A stretch of 59,872 nucleotides of DNA. Source: TMED27 sp964350435. GTDB lineage: Bacteria > Pseudomonadota > Alphaproteobacteria > Micavibrionales > Micavibrionaceae. How positions within the stretch are numbered: position 1 is the stretch's first letter; every line of letters starts with the position of its first letter. The translations under genes and the position numbers were made by a program. The notes beneath the pieces are model-generated. The model was not told where the DNA came from. It was given only the letters and a program-made list of their open reading frames with translations, and ran no database searches. Positions 50,751 to 59,570 of the stretch are shown here, one piece after another. The stretch is taken from NCBI GenBank assembly GCA_964350435.1, contig CAYGJS010000011.1, positions 1-59,872 of the forward strand, given 5' to 3'.

Positions 50751-50785
50751 AAAAAACCGCCAGATTTTTAAATGGCGGCTTTTTG
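50751..50785 (-). terminator. Rho-independent terminator of rpsU
   Basis: Minus strand: CCGCCA and TGGCGG arms (50773-50778 and 50757-50762) with a 10-base loop, followed by TTTTTTATTTTTTT. The loop and both flanks are AT-rich, so it may also work on the plus strand. Confidence 0.85.
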
Positions 50786-50809
50786 AATTTTTTTATTTGT
50801 GAGAGTTTA

Positions 50810-51016
50810 CTAAAACCCGTCACGATCGCGACGTTTACGATCCATCTTCCGCGAACGACGAATATTTTCCGATTGTTCGCGGGCTTTGACGACGGAAGGC
50901 TTTTCATAGTGACGACGGTCTTTCATCTCACGGAAAATACCCTCACGCTGCATTTTTTTCTTCAATGCGCGTAAAGCTTGCTCAACGTTGTTATCGCGTA
51001 CATTAACACTGACCAC
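50810..51016 (-). CDS. rpsU: 30S ribosomal protein bS21
   Basis: 68-aa basic protein. 'VNVRDNNVEQALRALKKKMQ' is diagnostic; the tail is rich in Arg and Lys ('RRSRKMDRKRRDRDGF'). I chose GTG 51016 since AAAGGGG lies 7-13 bases ahead and the protein then begins like other S21; a GTG at 51025 would leave the ribosome-binding site too close. bS21 takes part in translation initiation. Confidence 0.95.
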   Translation of the reverse strand: MVSVNVRDNNVEQALRALKKKMQREGIFREMKDRRHYEKPSVVKAREQSENIRRSRKMDRKRRDRDGF

Positions 51017-51125
51017 AGTGCTCACCCCTTTCTAAAGAGTGTTTGAGTTAAATTGCCTTTTCCGATGAAAAGACGCACATTACCTATCAATCCTGAAGGC
51101 ATATTGCAAAGGAAAAATAACCTTA

Positions 51126-52868
51126 ATGCTTAATTATATGATATTTCGTCACTTTTTACAAACTCTGCTGCTGTTTGCATTGCTTTTAGTGCCATCTGCC
51201 AGTGCGCAAGACATCCCGCGCCCGCAGCCCGAAATCACCACAGGGATGGGCAAAATCTCGCGCGCCAGCGGCAAAGACTTTATGATCGTCACCGCCAACC
51301 CCTATGCCACCCGCGCCGGATACGACATCCTTAAAAAAGGCGGAAATGCGGTAGACGCGGCCATCACGGCGCAAGCCGTTCTCGGCCTCGTGGAGCCGCA
51401 AAGTTCTGGCCTTGGTGGCGGCGCCTTCGTACTGTATTACGATGCCCAAACTAAAAAACTCTCTTCTTATGATGCCCGCGAAACCGCCCCCAACCTCGCA
51501 GGGCCGTTCCTTTTTCAACCCCAAGGCAAACCGATGGCGTTTTATGACGCCGTTGTCGGCGGCAGGGCGGTCGGCGTGCCGGGCATTCCCGCGCTGCTGA
51601 AAGATATGCATGACCTTCATGGCGGCCTTACATGGATGGAGCTGTTCGATGCGCCTATAAGATTAGCAGAAGAAGGCTTCACCGTATCCCCGCGCCTTGC
51701 GAAAATGATTGCCCAGGCCGCGCCGCGCCTATCCAAAAACGCCGCCGCCACGCAATACTTCCTTCCTCACGGCCAGCCATTAACCGAAGGGCAAACCCTT
51801 GCCAACCCCGCCTATGCGGAAACCCTCAAGGATTTCAGTTTCTACGGAGCAGCAAAATTCTATCGCGGAAGATACGCGCAAGATATCGTGACAACGGTAC
51901 AAAATATACCCGATAACCCCGGCTTGTTGACCGTGCAGGATTTCGCCGATTACACCGCCAAAGCCCGCGCCCCTGTCTGCGGCCCATACCGCGCCCATAT
52001 CGTGTGCGCAATGGGTGAGCCGTCATCGGGAGGCCTGACGCTTCTTGAGGCGCTCGGAATGCTGGAGCATTTTGATCTGTCGCAAGCCTCGCCGCAAAAC
52101 TGGGGTTTGATCAGCCAAGCGTCCGCGCTGGCCTTTGCTGATCGCAATATGTATATGGCCGACCCCGATTTTGTGAACACGCCGAATGTCGCGCTGCTGC
52201 AGCCCGAGTATCTCAAATCCCGCGCCGCACTTATGAATGTGGATAAACCGCTAGAGTCCGTACAGGCAGGAACCCCGCCGAATTGGACTGGCCCGCTGTA
52301 TCAGGAAAGTGACAACATCGATAAACCCGGAACAACCCATATCAGCATCATCGATAAATTCGGCAACGCCCTGTCCATGACATCATCTATCGAAGGCGCT
52401 TTCGGCTCCCATGTCATGGTCAACGGCTATCTCCTTAACAATCAGCTCACTGATTTTTCCTTCACGCCCTTTGATGAAACGCAAAGTCTGGTCGCCAATA
52501 TGGTCGAGGGCGGCAAGCGTCCACGCAGCTCGATGTCCCCCACTATTATTTTTAACAGCGAAGGCGCGCCCGTTATGATTCTCGGCTCCGCGGGCGGCAG
52601 CCGCATCATCGGCTATGTCCTGCAACGCATTATTGCCGCGCTGGATTGGGACATGAATTTGGCCGAATCACTAGCCGCGCCGCACACACTGGCACGCGGA
52701 GCCCAAATCGAAACCGAAGATAAAACGCTGGAAATCGGCCTGAAAAGCCTCGGCTATGAAGTCAACCTTGACGCGCTTGGAAGTGGTTTGACAGCCATCA
52801 TGGTAAAGGGAGATACTCTAGAAGGTGCGGCTGATCCGCGCCGCGAAGGCCTAGCCCAAGGAGAATAA
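51126..52868 (+). CDS. ggt: Gamma-glutamyltransferase
   Basis: 580 aa, periplasmic N-terminal nucleophile hydrolase. Signal peptide 'LQTLLLFALLLVPSASA'. The precursor is expected to self-cleave before Thr404 in 'KPGTTHISIID'. Other family motifs are 'GGNAVDAAITAQAVLGLVEP', 'SSGLGGGAFVLYYD', 'ARETAPNLAG' and the small-subunit 'RPRSSMSPTIIF' and 'GSAGGSRI'. It hydrolyses glutathione and other gamma-glutamyl compounds. DUF2147 follows 4 bases after the stop. Confidence 0.95.
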   Translation: MLNYMIFRHFLQTLLLFALLLVPSASAQDIPRPQPEITTGMGKISRASGKDFMIVTANPYATRAGYDILKKGGNAVDAAITAQAVLGLVEPQSSGLGGGAFVLYYDAQTKKLSSYDARETAPNLAGPFLFQPQGKPMAFYDAVVGGRAVGVPGIPALLKDMHDLHGGLTWMELFDAPIRLAEEGFTVSPRLAKMIAQAAPRLSKNAAATQYFLPHGQPLTEGQTLANPAYAETLKDFSFYGAAKFYRGRYAQDIVTTVQNIPDNPGLLTVQDFADYTAKARAPVCGPYRAHIVCAMGEPSSGGLTLLEALGMLEHFDLSQASPQNWGLISQASALAFADRNMYMADPDFVNTPNVALLQPEYLKSRAALMNVDKPLESVQAGTPPNWTGPLYQESDNIDKPGTTHISIIDKFGNALSMTSSIEGAFGSHVMVNGYLLNNQLTDFSFTPFDETQSLVANMVEGGKRPRSSMSPTIIFNSEGAPVMILGSAGGSRIIGYVLQRIIAALDWDMNLAESLAAPHTLARGAQIETEDKTLEIGLKSLGYEVNLDALGSGLTAIMVKGDTLEGAADPRREGLAQGE

Positions 52869-52871
52869 AAT

Positions 52872-53309
52872 ATGCGCATCATTCTGTTTCTAACGCTCAT
52901 GATTTTCACACTGCCCGCAAACGCGTCTACAGACCCCGTTGAGGGATACTGGCTCACGCAAAACCAGCGCGCGGTTGTAAAACTCGCGCAATGCGATCAA
53001 GGTCTTTGCGGCTCCATATACTGGATCATTGAGGGCGGCCTTCAGGCGGATGAACACAACCCGGACGAATCCAAGCGCGCAAACCCCATTTGCGGTATGA
53101 ATATCCTTTGGGGCTTTGAGCAGCAGGGCGCCGGAGAATGGGAAGACGGCAAAATCTATAAGGCCGATGAGGGTGACTTATATGACGCCGATCTCGAAAT
53201 TGAAGATGACGGCACGCTCCGCCTGCGCGGTTATATTGGCACGCCGCTTCTCGGTAAAACCCAAATCTGGACGCGCGTAGCCGCCGAAGATTATAAAGCG
53301 TGTAAGTAA
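52872..53309 (+). CDS. DUF2147 secreted protein
   Basis: 145 aa with a signal peptide ('IILFLTLMIFTLPANA'). The motif 'PVEGYWLTQNQRAVVKLAQC', 'LCGSIYWI' and the ending 'LLGKTQIWTRV' match DUF2147, small periplasmic proteins of unknown role with a lipocalin-like or beta-sandwich fold. Four Cys may form disulfides. Cotranscribed with ggt. Confidence 0.85.
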   Translation: MRIILFLTLMIFTLPANASTDPVEGYWLTQNQRAVVKLAQCDQGLCGSIYWIIEGGLQADEHNPDESKRANPICGMNILWGFEQQGAGEWEDGKIYKADEGDLYDADLEIEDDGTLRLRGYIGTPLLGKTQIWTRVAAEDYKACK

Positions 53310-53436
53310 CTTCGAATATAACCCTGTGGATATTTTTGTGCGTTGCAGCTAGGACGTCATGCTCGCGTATGAGATTATGTTCACAAGTCTATGGCCATTT
53401 CCGGTCAAATTCTCAAACCATAAAAGGAGTAGGGCA

Positions 53437-54087
53437 ATGAAAAAAGAAATTGCTGAATTTATAGGGACATTCACGCTCGTGTTATTTGGTTGCGGTGCAG
53501 CCGTAATAGCAGGAGATTCAGTGGGCGTCTTGGGTATCGCGCTGGCCTTCGGTCTCGCGCTTATTGCGATGGCCTATGCGATCGGCCCCGTTTCGGGCTG
53601 CCACATAAACCCGGCAGTAAGTTTTGGTTCCTATATCGCGGGGCAAATGAGCCTGCGCGAAATGATCCGCTATGTCGTCGCGCAATGTCTGGGCGCGATT
53701 GTCGGGGCATTTGTCCTGATGACGATTGCAGGCGGCCTTGATGGTGGCCTCGGGCAAAATGTGATTTCCGCAGATTACGATCTGCAAGCGGCCTTCACCT
53801 TTGAGTTCATCGCCACCGCGCTTTTTGTCATGGTCATTCTCGGCACCACCCAGAAAAAGGGGGGCGGCAATGTCAGCGGTCTTGCGATCGGCTTGGCTTT
53901 GGCGGTCATCCATATCGTCGGGATCAACATTACAGGCACATCCGTGAACCCTGCAAGAAGCCTCGGCCCGGCAATCTTTGTCGGCGGCGAAGCCCTCTCG
54001 CAGCTCTGGGTCTTCTTTGTCGCTCCGCTTGCGGGCGCATTGGTCGCAGGCGTGCTCTTCAAAATGGGCTGGCTCGACGCGGAATAA
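53437..54087 (+). CDS. aqpZ: Aquaporin Z-type water channel
   Basis: 216 aa, six membrane helices and both NPA boxes: 'HINPAVSFG' and 'SVNPARSLGPAIF'. The N-terminus is 'MKKEIAEFIGTFTLVLFGC'. ATG 53437 has AAAGGAG 8 bases ahead; a longer frame from 53359 is unlikely. AqpZ rather than GlpF is favoured because the second box lacks the GlpF-type Asp after NPAR. It is followed by its own terminator. Confidence 0.93.
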   Translation: MKKEIAEFIGTFTLVLFGCGAAVIAGDSVGVLGIALAFGLALIAMAYAIGPVSGCHINPAVSFGSYIAGQMSLREMIRYVVAQCLGAIVGAFVLMTIAGGLDGGLGQNVISADYDLQAAFTFEFIATALFVMVILGTTQKKGGGNVSGLAIGLALAVIHIVGINITGTSVNPARSLGPAIFVGGEALSQLWVFFVAPLAGALVAGVLFKMGWLDAE

Positions 54088-54110
54088 GTTTGTATTTTAA
54101 AGCTTTGGAG

Positions 54111-54136
54111 AAGGCGGCTTTCGGGTCGCCTTTTTT
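54111..54136 (+). terminator. Rho-independent terminator of aqpZ
   Basis: AAGGCG and CGCCTT arms with an intervening GCTTTCGGGT loop, ending in TTTTTT. It starts 23 bases after the aqpZ stop and its T-run overlaps the convergent ABC ATPase stop codon. Confidence 0.85.
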
Positions 54137-55745
54137 ACGCGCTCTTAAGCTCCAGCGCAGCCGACAGCAACGCTTTCGTATAGGCTTCTTTAGGGGCGGC
54201 GAAGATATCTGCGGCCGATCCGCTCTCCACGACGCAGCCCTGTTTCATCACGATCAGATCATGCGCCATCGCCTTCACCACCCGCAAATCATGGGAAATA
54301 AACATATAGGAGATTTTGTGCTTGGCCTGAAGATCGCGCAAAAGATCAACAATCTGCGCCTGAACGGATAAATCCAGCGCCGAAGTCGGCTCATCCAGCA
54401 CGATAAATTTTGGCCGCAAAGCCAATGCCCGCGCAATCGAAACCCGTTGCCGCTGCCCGCCGGAAAACTCATGCGGAAAGCGATGGCGGCTTTCGGGGTC
54501 AAGATCAACGTCTTGCAGGGCGCGGATAATCTCGTCCTCGCGCTCCGCCGCGCTCAAATCCTTGCGATGCACCTGCAGACCTTCGCCGATAATCTGCCCG
54601 ACGCTCATCCGCGGTGACAGGCTGCCGAACGGGTCCTGAAAGACGATCTGCATGTCCTGACGCAGGGGCAAAATCGCCTTTTGGTCGAGCGCCGAGATAT
54701 CCCGCCCCGCAAATACAATCGTCCCTTCCGCTTTCACAAGTCTTAAAAGCCCGAGGCCAAGAGTGGTCTTTCCCGATCCGCTCTCCCCGACCACGCCAAT
54801 CGTCTGCCCTTCTCTGGCGACAATATTGATATTATCGACGGCCTTCACCCATTCCGTAACCTTGCCAAACAATGTTTTCGTCTTCGGGAAGTAAATTTTG
54901 ATATCGCTGCCGCGTAAAATCACCGCCGCATTCTTATCCGCCGCAATCGCCGCGCCGCGGGGCTGCGCAGAAAGCAGCATCTTCGTATATTCATGCTTGG
55001 GCTTGGCAAAAAGTTTCGCGGTTTCATTGGTCTCCACAATCTTGCCATGTTGCATAACGCACACGCGATCCGCCATCTTCTCAACGATCGTCAGATCATG
55101 GGTAATCAGCAGCATCGCCATGCCAAGACGTTTTTGCAAATCCTTCAAAAGCTCCAGCACCTGCGCCTGAATGGTCACATCCAGCGCGGTGGTAGGCTCA
55201 TCCGCAATCAAAAGCTCCGGATCATTCGCGAGAGCCATCGCAATCATCACGCGCTGACGCTGCCCGCCCGAGAGCTGATGCGGATAGGCATCAAGGCGGG
55301 TTTTAAGGCCCTCAAGCCCCACCAGATCCAGCAATTCGAGAACCCGCGCCCGTGCGGTTTCGCGGCTCATATTCTGGTGCACAAACAGAACCTCGGAAAT
55401 TTGTTTTTCGATGGTATGCAGCGGGTTCAGCGCGGTCAGCGGCTCTTGGAAAATAATCCCGATTTTTTGGCCGCGGATCGTGCGCATAAACGAATCGCCC
55501 TTACCGACCAAATTCTCGCCTTCAAAAATAATGCTCGATTCCGGGCTATGCGCCGCGCGGGGATAAGGCAGAAGCTGCATGATCGAAAGCGCGCTGACCG
55601 ATTTCCCCGAACCCGATTCCCCCACCAGCGCAAGTGTTTCGCCCTTGGCAATATCGAACGATATGTTATCAACCGCGCGAAACAGCCCGCGTTCGGTCTT
55701 AAAGTCGACAGATAGGTTTTCAACGCAAAGCAATATTTCTTTCAT
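54135..55745 (-). CDS. yejF: Oligopeptide/microcin C-type ABC transporter ATPase, two fused nucleotide-binding domains (YejF-like)
   Basis: 536 aa. Two complete ABC ATPase domains in tandem, each with Walker A ('GESGSGKSVSAL', 'GESGSGKTTLGLG'), signature ('LSGGQRQRV', 'FSGGQRQRV') and Walker B ('LLIADEPTTALD', 'FIVLDEPTSALD'). Dipeptide/oligopeptide family; fused ATPases of this type pair with YejA/B/E. No permease or binding protein lies next to it here, so the partners are elsewhere. ATG 55745 chosen; a TTG at 55751 is also in frame. Confidence 0.9.
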   Translation of the reverse strand: MKEILLCVENLSVDFKTERGLFRAVDNISFDIAKGETLALVGESGSGKSVSALSIMQLLPYPRAAHSPESSIIFEGENLVGKGDSFMRTIRGQKIGIIFQEPLTALNPLHTIEKQISEVLFVHQNMSRETARARVLELLDLVGLEGLKTRLDAYPHQLSGGQRQRVMIAMALANDPELLIADEPTTALDVTIQAQVLELLKDLQKRLGMAMLLITHDLTIVEKMADRVCVMQHGKIVETNETAKLFAKPKHEYTKMLLSAQPRGAAIAADKNAAVILRGSDIKIYFPKTKTLFGKVTEWVKAVDNINIVAREGQTIGVVGESGSGKTTLGLGLLRLVKAEGTIVFAGRDISALDQKAILPLRQDMQIVFQDPFGSLSPRMSVGQIIGEGLQVHRKDLSAAEREDEIIRALQDVDLDPESRHRFPHEFSGGQRQRVSIARALALRPKFIVLDEPTSALDLSVQAQIVDLLRDLQAKHKISYMFISHDLRVVKAMAHDLIVMKQGCVVESGSAADIFAAPKEAYTKALLSAALELKSA

Positions 55746-55828
55746 AAACAATATTCAACCACAACACACTTGGCAATCAATACGATTTTATATATATTTC
55801 ATCCGGCTGGTTATATATCTTAGGGATT

Positions 55829-55838
55829 GTTTGCAAAC
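55829..55838. promoter_or_regulatory. Palindrome GTTTGCAAAC in the divergent gap
   Basis: Perfect 10-bp palindrome between the divergent ABC ATPase (start 55745) and the 209-aa gene (start 55917). LacI-type operators have this kind of sequence. No regulator gene is adjacent, so this is a weak candidate operator. Confidence 0.3.
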
Positions 55839-55916
55839 ACAAACCAAATACGGTTGATTGATCCAAAAACCACATGCACATAGACAGACGTGTTTTAAAA
55901 AATCAAGGAAGAGCTG

Positions 55917-56546
55917 ATGGCAAAACTGTTACAAGCCTTTAAGGCGCAGTCTCAAGGCGCAATATCAACTGACAAACAGGTTCAAAGTATTTTAAATTTG
56001 GTGAGTAAAACTGGCACCTACAGGCTGATCACAATAGTAAACGGCCAACCAGAAATGAGTCATATTCATAGTATTGCAGAGGCAAAAGAACAGGCCGAAT
56101 TGCATGGCCTCCAACAAAATAGTTTTACGGCGGGAGATCAGGAAATATGGTCCGCATATAATCCTGAATTTATTTTGACAGCAGATGTGGTTGAACCCGG
56201 TTCTGGGGTGACATTAAAGATGTATAATGGTGAAATTATGTCTACGACCATGCCTTACAGAGAAATAGTGGCTCTAGCAGGCTTGGAACCGGGCTTTCGC
56301 TACGGGAGCGGACATGAAAGAGTTGAGGACCTGGCCATAAACCCGAGATTGCTTGCGCGGTATGAAGCGGTTGGAACCTCAGACATATTGAAAAACCCGT
56401 CACAAAAACCGGCCGTCCAAGTCTGGTTTATTGGGCAGCGAGAGGGTCAAGGGCTTTTGCTTGCACTCTCCTTGGCAGAGTTTGAAGCAAAGATGGCCAA
56501 GCATGGCGCAAATAACCCTATTGATTTTACACAATCTGCCCCATAA
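55917..56546 (+). CDS. Unknown 209-aa protein
   Basis: Soluble, no signal peptide or membrane segment. 'TGTYRLITIVNGQPEMSHIH' near the start; 'AVQVWFIGQREGQGLLLALS' near the end. AAGGAAGAG precedes ATG 55917. It is monocistronic between yejF and sppA. Not recognised. Confidence 0.65.
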   Translation: MAKLLQAFKAQSQGAISTDKQVQSILNLVSKTGTYRLITIVNGQPEMSHIHSIAEAKEQAELHGLQQNSFTAGDQEIWSAYNPEFILTADVVEPGSGVTLKMYNGEIMSTTMPYREIVALAGLEPGFRYGSGHERVEDLAINPRLLARYEAVGTSDILKNPSQKPAVQVWFIGQREGQGLLLALSLAEFEAKMAKHGANNPIDFTQSAP

Positions 56547-56639
56547 ATAATTGACAGTTGTTCATGGCGTAACCTGGTGCAATAATAACGCCTTAAATAC
56601 ACACGCCACCGCTTTCTCAGGCAAGGTAAACGGAGCATT

Positions 56640-58511
56640 ATGAAACGCCCATTTAAACAGCATCGCCCGTTTTTTTCTTCTCCTGCGAACCTTTCAAAAC
56701 GGAGAGCAAATTGGTTAATTTTGCCGGCGCTTTGGACGGGGTTAAAACGGCTTTGCATGGGTCTGGGGTTTATCGTCTTGATCAATATGGTGATTGGCGT
56801 TTTCATTCTGAGCGCGATTCAAAGCGGCGAGAGTGCACAGAGTCTGCCGAGCGAGATGGTGTTATTCCTTGAATTTGAAGGCGGGCTTGACGAAGTGCCT
56901 CAGCAGCCCAGTTTTTCAGATCCATTCGTAGGAAAAACCCTGACGGTGCAGCAGATGGTGGATTCTATTAATCATGCGGCGGATGACCCGCGCGTGCAGG
57001 GAATTTTGGCGCGAATGCGCAGCGGTTCGTTTTCGATGGCGCATGTCGGGGAGCTTCGCGCGGCTTTGAAGCATTTTCGCGATGCTGGAAAATTTGCCTA
57101 TATCTACAGCAGTTCTTATGGCGATGGCGGCGGTGGTTTAGGGCGGTATTATCTGGCCTCCGCGTTTGACGAGATCTGGATGCAGCCGCTCGGCGTGGTG
57201 AGCATCACGGGCGTGCATGCAGAGATGCCGTTCCTGCGCGGGGTGCTTGATAAGGTTGGGGTTGAGCCGGAGTTTATCAAGCGTGAGGATTATAAAACTG
57301 CGTATGAGAACCTTACAAACCGTCATATCTCGCCTGAAAACAAGGAAATGATGGAGCGGTTGGTGGATGATGTTCGCGCTCAGATACTGGATACGATCCC
57401 CTCGGAGCGCGGGATTAGCAAGGAATCGTTTGAGGCGTTGGTCGATAAGGGGCTATTTACTGCCAAGGATGCACTGGATGCGAAGCTGATTACGCATGCC
57501 GATTACGGTGATGTGTTGATGGAAAATATTGCAGAAAAAGTTACGGGCGCGCGGGATATCGACCAGCTGAATATGGTTAAAATTAAAAACTATGCCAAGC
57601 AGGCCTTGCCTGAGGAGGGCGGGATACTCGGATTTGGGAAGTCCAGAGTTGCCCTTGTTTATGCTGTGGGGGCGATTATGCCCTCGGCAGAAGGCGGCGC
57701 GCCGATGGGCGGAGGCAATCAGGTTGCCGCGGCAGATGAGATCGCGCCGGCAATTCTGGACGCGGCAAAGGATGACGAGATCAAGGCGATTATATTGCGG
57801 GTGGATAGCCCGGGCGGATCGCCGACCGCGTCAGAAAGTATTCTCCGCGCCGTTGAAAAAGCGAAAGAGGCGGGCAAGCCTGTGATTGTGTCTATGGGGC
57901 CGACGGCAGCCAGCGGCGGATACTGGATTTCCGCGTATGGGGACAAGATTTTCGCCCAGCCCGCCACGATTACAGGTTCGATCGGCGTGATTGGCGGTAA
58001 GTTTTCTTTTGCAGAAGTTTTGCAAAAATTGGATGTGAGTTTTGAGGGCGTGTCATGGGGCAAGAATTCAGGCATGTGGGCGATTGATCGCCCGTTTAGC
58101 GAGAGCGAAGCAGCGCGGATCAATTTGATGCTGGATGATGTGTATGACAGTTTCCTTGCGCGGGTCGCCAAAGGGCGGAAGATGGATGTGGCCGCCGTGG
58201 ATAAAATCGCGGGCGGGCGCGTTTGGTCGGGGCTCCGCGCGAAGGAGATCGGTCTGGTGGATGAGCTGGGCGGGCTATCGGATGCGCTGGATTTTACGGC
58301 TGTGAGCCTTGGCAAGCAGGGGCGGGATGATCTGGAGGTTGTGATTATCCCCGCGCCAAAAACCGCTCTGGAGGCCTTTGCCGAGCTTATAGAAGGGGAG
58401 GTTTCGTTCAAGAACCAGCTTCGGGATATTCTGGCACCGATTTCGCAGATGATGCATGTGCGCGAAAATCCGCGGGATTTTATGACGTATGAAGAGTTAC
58501 GCATTCAATAA
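56640..58511 (+). CDS. sppA: Signal peptide peptidase SppA (protease IV), 67K type
   Basis: 623 aa, one N-terminal membrane anchor ('CMGLGFIVLINMVIGVFIL'), then two tandem ClpP-like domains. Catalytic dyad: K219 in 'REDYKTAYENL' of the first domain, S425 in 'PTAASGGYWISAYG' of the second. These match E. coli K209/S409. It digests signal peptides left in the membrane. Codon use is shifted toward GC-rich third positions with long G runs compared with upstream genes, but the protein is intact. The stop overlaps the convergent HAD gene by 15 bases. Confidence 0.95.
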   Translation: MKRPFKQHRPFFSSPANLSKRRANWLILPALWTGLKRLCMGLGFIVLINMVIGVFILSAIQSGESAQSLPSEMVLFLEFEGGLDEVPQQPSFSDPFVGKTLTVQQMVDSINHAADDPRVQGILARMRSGSFSMAHVGELRAALKHFRDAGKFAYIYSSSYGDGGGGLGRYYLASAFDEIWMQPLGVVSITGVHAEMPFLRGVLDKVGVEPEFIKREDYKTAYENLTNRHISPENKEMMERLVDDVRAQILDTIPSERGISKESFEALVDKGLFTAKDALDAKLITHADYGDVLMENIAEKVTGARDIDQLNMVKIKNYAKQALPEEGGILGFGKSRVALVYAVGAIMPSAEGGAPMGGGNQVAAADEIAPAILDAAKDDEIKAIILRVDSPGGSPTASESILRAVEKAKEAGKPVIVSMGPTAASGGYWISAYGDKIFAQPATITGSIGVIGGKFSFAEVLQKLDVSFEGVSWGKNSGMWAIDRPFSESEAARINLMLDDVYDSFLARVAKGRKMDVAAVDKIAGGRVWSGLRAKEIGLVDELGGLSDALDFTAVSLGKQGRDDLEVVIIPAPKTALEAFAELIEGEVSFKNQLRDILAPISQMMHVRENPRDFMTYEELRIQ

Positions 58512-59198
58512 TTTTTTCAAAATTTCGTAGATATCGCGGTAACTCATCAGAATGTGTTCCGGCGGGTAGCCTTTTTCGATTACGGCGGCGGCGGCGTTGA
58601 GGGCGTAGGCGATGGGCACGACTTTGCAGGGCAGTTCTTTTTTCGCATTATAGGCGGCGATCACGTCCTTGTGGCGGTCGCCGATATACCACAATACGTC
58701 GTCTTTGGTGGGTGTAATGCCCATTTCGCGCAGCGCCATGAGCAGGGGTTCGGGGTTGGGTTTGGATTTGCGGATGTCTTCGCGGAAAATCGTGACGGGG
58801 AAATATTCGCCAAGGCCGAATTTTTCGACGATATCCGCGCCGTAGCCCTTGCCGAGGCCGTTGCTGACCAAGGCCATAGGGATGTTTTGGCGTTTGAGCA
58901 GGGACAGGACGGAGTATATGCCGGGGCAGGGTTCGACGAGAAGTTCGACGTCTTTGCGGCGGAGTTTGTGGATGGCTTTGTGAACGAGTATGGATTTGGC
59001 GGGCTTTACGGGTTCGTCGGGCGGGGGCAGGATAACGGGGCCTTGCGCCTTGCGCTCCAGCAGCCAGTTCCAAACGCGGGAGATTTTAAAGGCGGTATCG
59101 TCCAGCCACTCCATAAGCCCCAGCATGCGGGGGTTCAGGTGGCGTACTGTGGTGCCGTCCATATCAAAAATCACGATGGTGGGTTTGGGGAGTGACAT
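58497..59198 (-). CDS. HAD-superfamily phosphatase
   Basis: 233 aa. HAD motif I 'FDMDGTTV' (D12, D14), motif II 'MALVSNGLG', the conserved Lys in 'DIRKSKPNPEPLL', motif IV 'WYIGDRHKDV'. The cap insertion after motif I is long and helical. Phosphoglycolate-phosphatase-like, but the true substrate is unknown. Convergent with sppA. Confidence 0.85.
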   Translation of the reverse strand: MSLPKPTIVIFDMDGTTVRHLNPRMLGLMEWLDDTAFKISRVWNWLLERKAQGPVILPPPDEPVKPAKSILVHKAIHKLRRKDVELLVEPCPGIYSVLSLLKRQNIPMALVSNGLGKGYGADIVEKFGLGEYFPVTIFREDIRKSKPNPEPLLMALREMGITPTKDDVLWYIGDRHKDVIAAYNAKKELPCKVVPIAYALNAAAAVIEKGYPPEHILMSYRDIYEILKKLLNA

Positions 59199-59207
59199 TC
59201 GACGGAT

Positions 59208-59495
59208 TTAACCACAGATGAACGCAGATGAACACGGATTTTTAACCCCCACCCTAACCCTCCCCCTGAAAGGGTGGGGGATATTTTTTATGAGGGTTTT
59301 TTGTGCGCGTAAGGCGGCGCGTAAGGCTTTGAGTTCGGCGGTATAAAGCCCGGATTTCAGCGCGTTTTGGGAGGATGCGGCCTTGCCCTCAAGGGTGCGG
59401 GGGCCGGTGGAGGCTTCCCATGGTCTGGATTCGCGGGCCTTTTGCGCGAGGTGGGCGCGGTGTTTTGGAGGCGGCTTGCGTCTTTTCTTCTTCAT
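59208..59495 (-). CDS. Unknown short basic protein, ends in repeat DNA
   Basis: 95 aa from ATG 59495 ('MKKKRRKPPPKHRAHLAQK'). The core 'ASTGPRTLEGKAASSQNALK' is a motif of a widespread small protein family of unknown function ('TGPRTPEGKA...NALKHG'). The last 20 or so residues ('GRVRVGVKNPCSSAFICG') are encoded by a palindromic repeat and a direct repeat, so the original stop may have been lost. A longer start at 59525 lies inside the other copy of the direct repeat. Confidence 0.55.
   Translation of the reverse strand: MKKKRRKPPPKHRAHLAQKARESRPWEASTGPRTLEGKAASSQNALKSGLYTAELKALRAALRAQKTLIKNIPHPFRGRVRVGVKNPCSSAFICG
59211..59243. repeat. ACCACAGATGAAC direct repeat, copy 1
   Basis: ACCACAGATGAACGCAGATG followed by AACACGGATTTTT. 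Shares ACCACAGATGAAC and CACGGAT with 59501-59534. The pair flanks the small basic gene. Such sequences are dispersed in many genomes (from memory). Confidence 0.7.
59246..59280. repeat. 10-bp perfect inverted repeat CCCCCACCCT / AGGGTGGGGG
   Basis: Arms 59246-59255 and 59271-59280 with a 15-base loop (AACCCTCCCCCTGAA). It lies within the last codons of the small basic gene. A hairpin of this strength could stop transcription if it had a T-run, which it lacks in either direction; a REP-like repeat is more likely. Confidence 0.7.
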
Positions 59496-59500
59496 TTTGA

Positions 59501-59534
59501 ACCACAGATGAACACGGATGGACACAGATTTTTT
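59501..59534. repeat. ACCACAGATGAAC direct repeat, copy 2
   Basis: ACCACAGATGAACACGGATG followed by GACACAGATTTTTT. It lies just upstream of the small basic gene's chosen start. Confidence 0.7.
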
Positions 59535-59570
59535 GTTTTTATGAGGGTGTATGGTATTGATTTCATTTGC

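Noticed and set aside
49507..50907. Longer start of the 401-aa secreted protein at 50907
   Set aside because: The extra 65 residues run through the rpsU terminator and hide the obvious signal peptide that starts at 50712.
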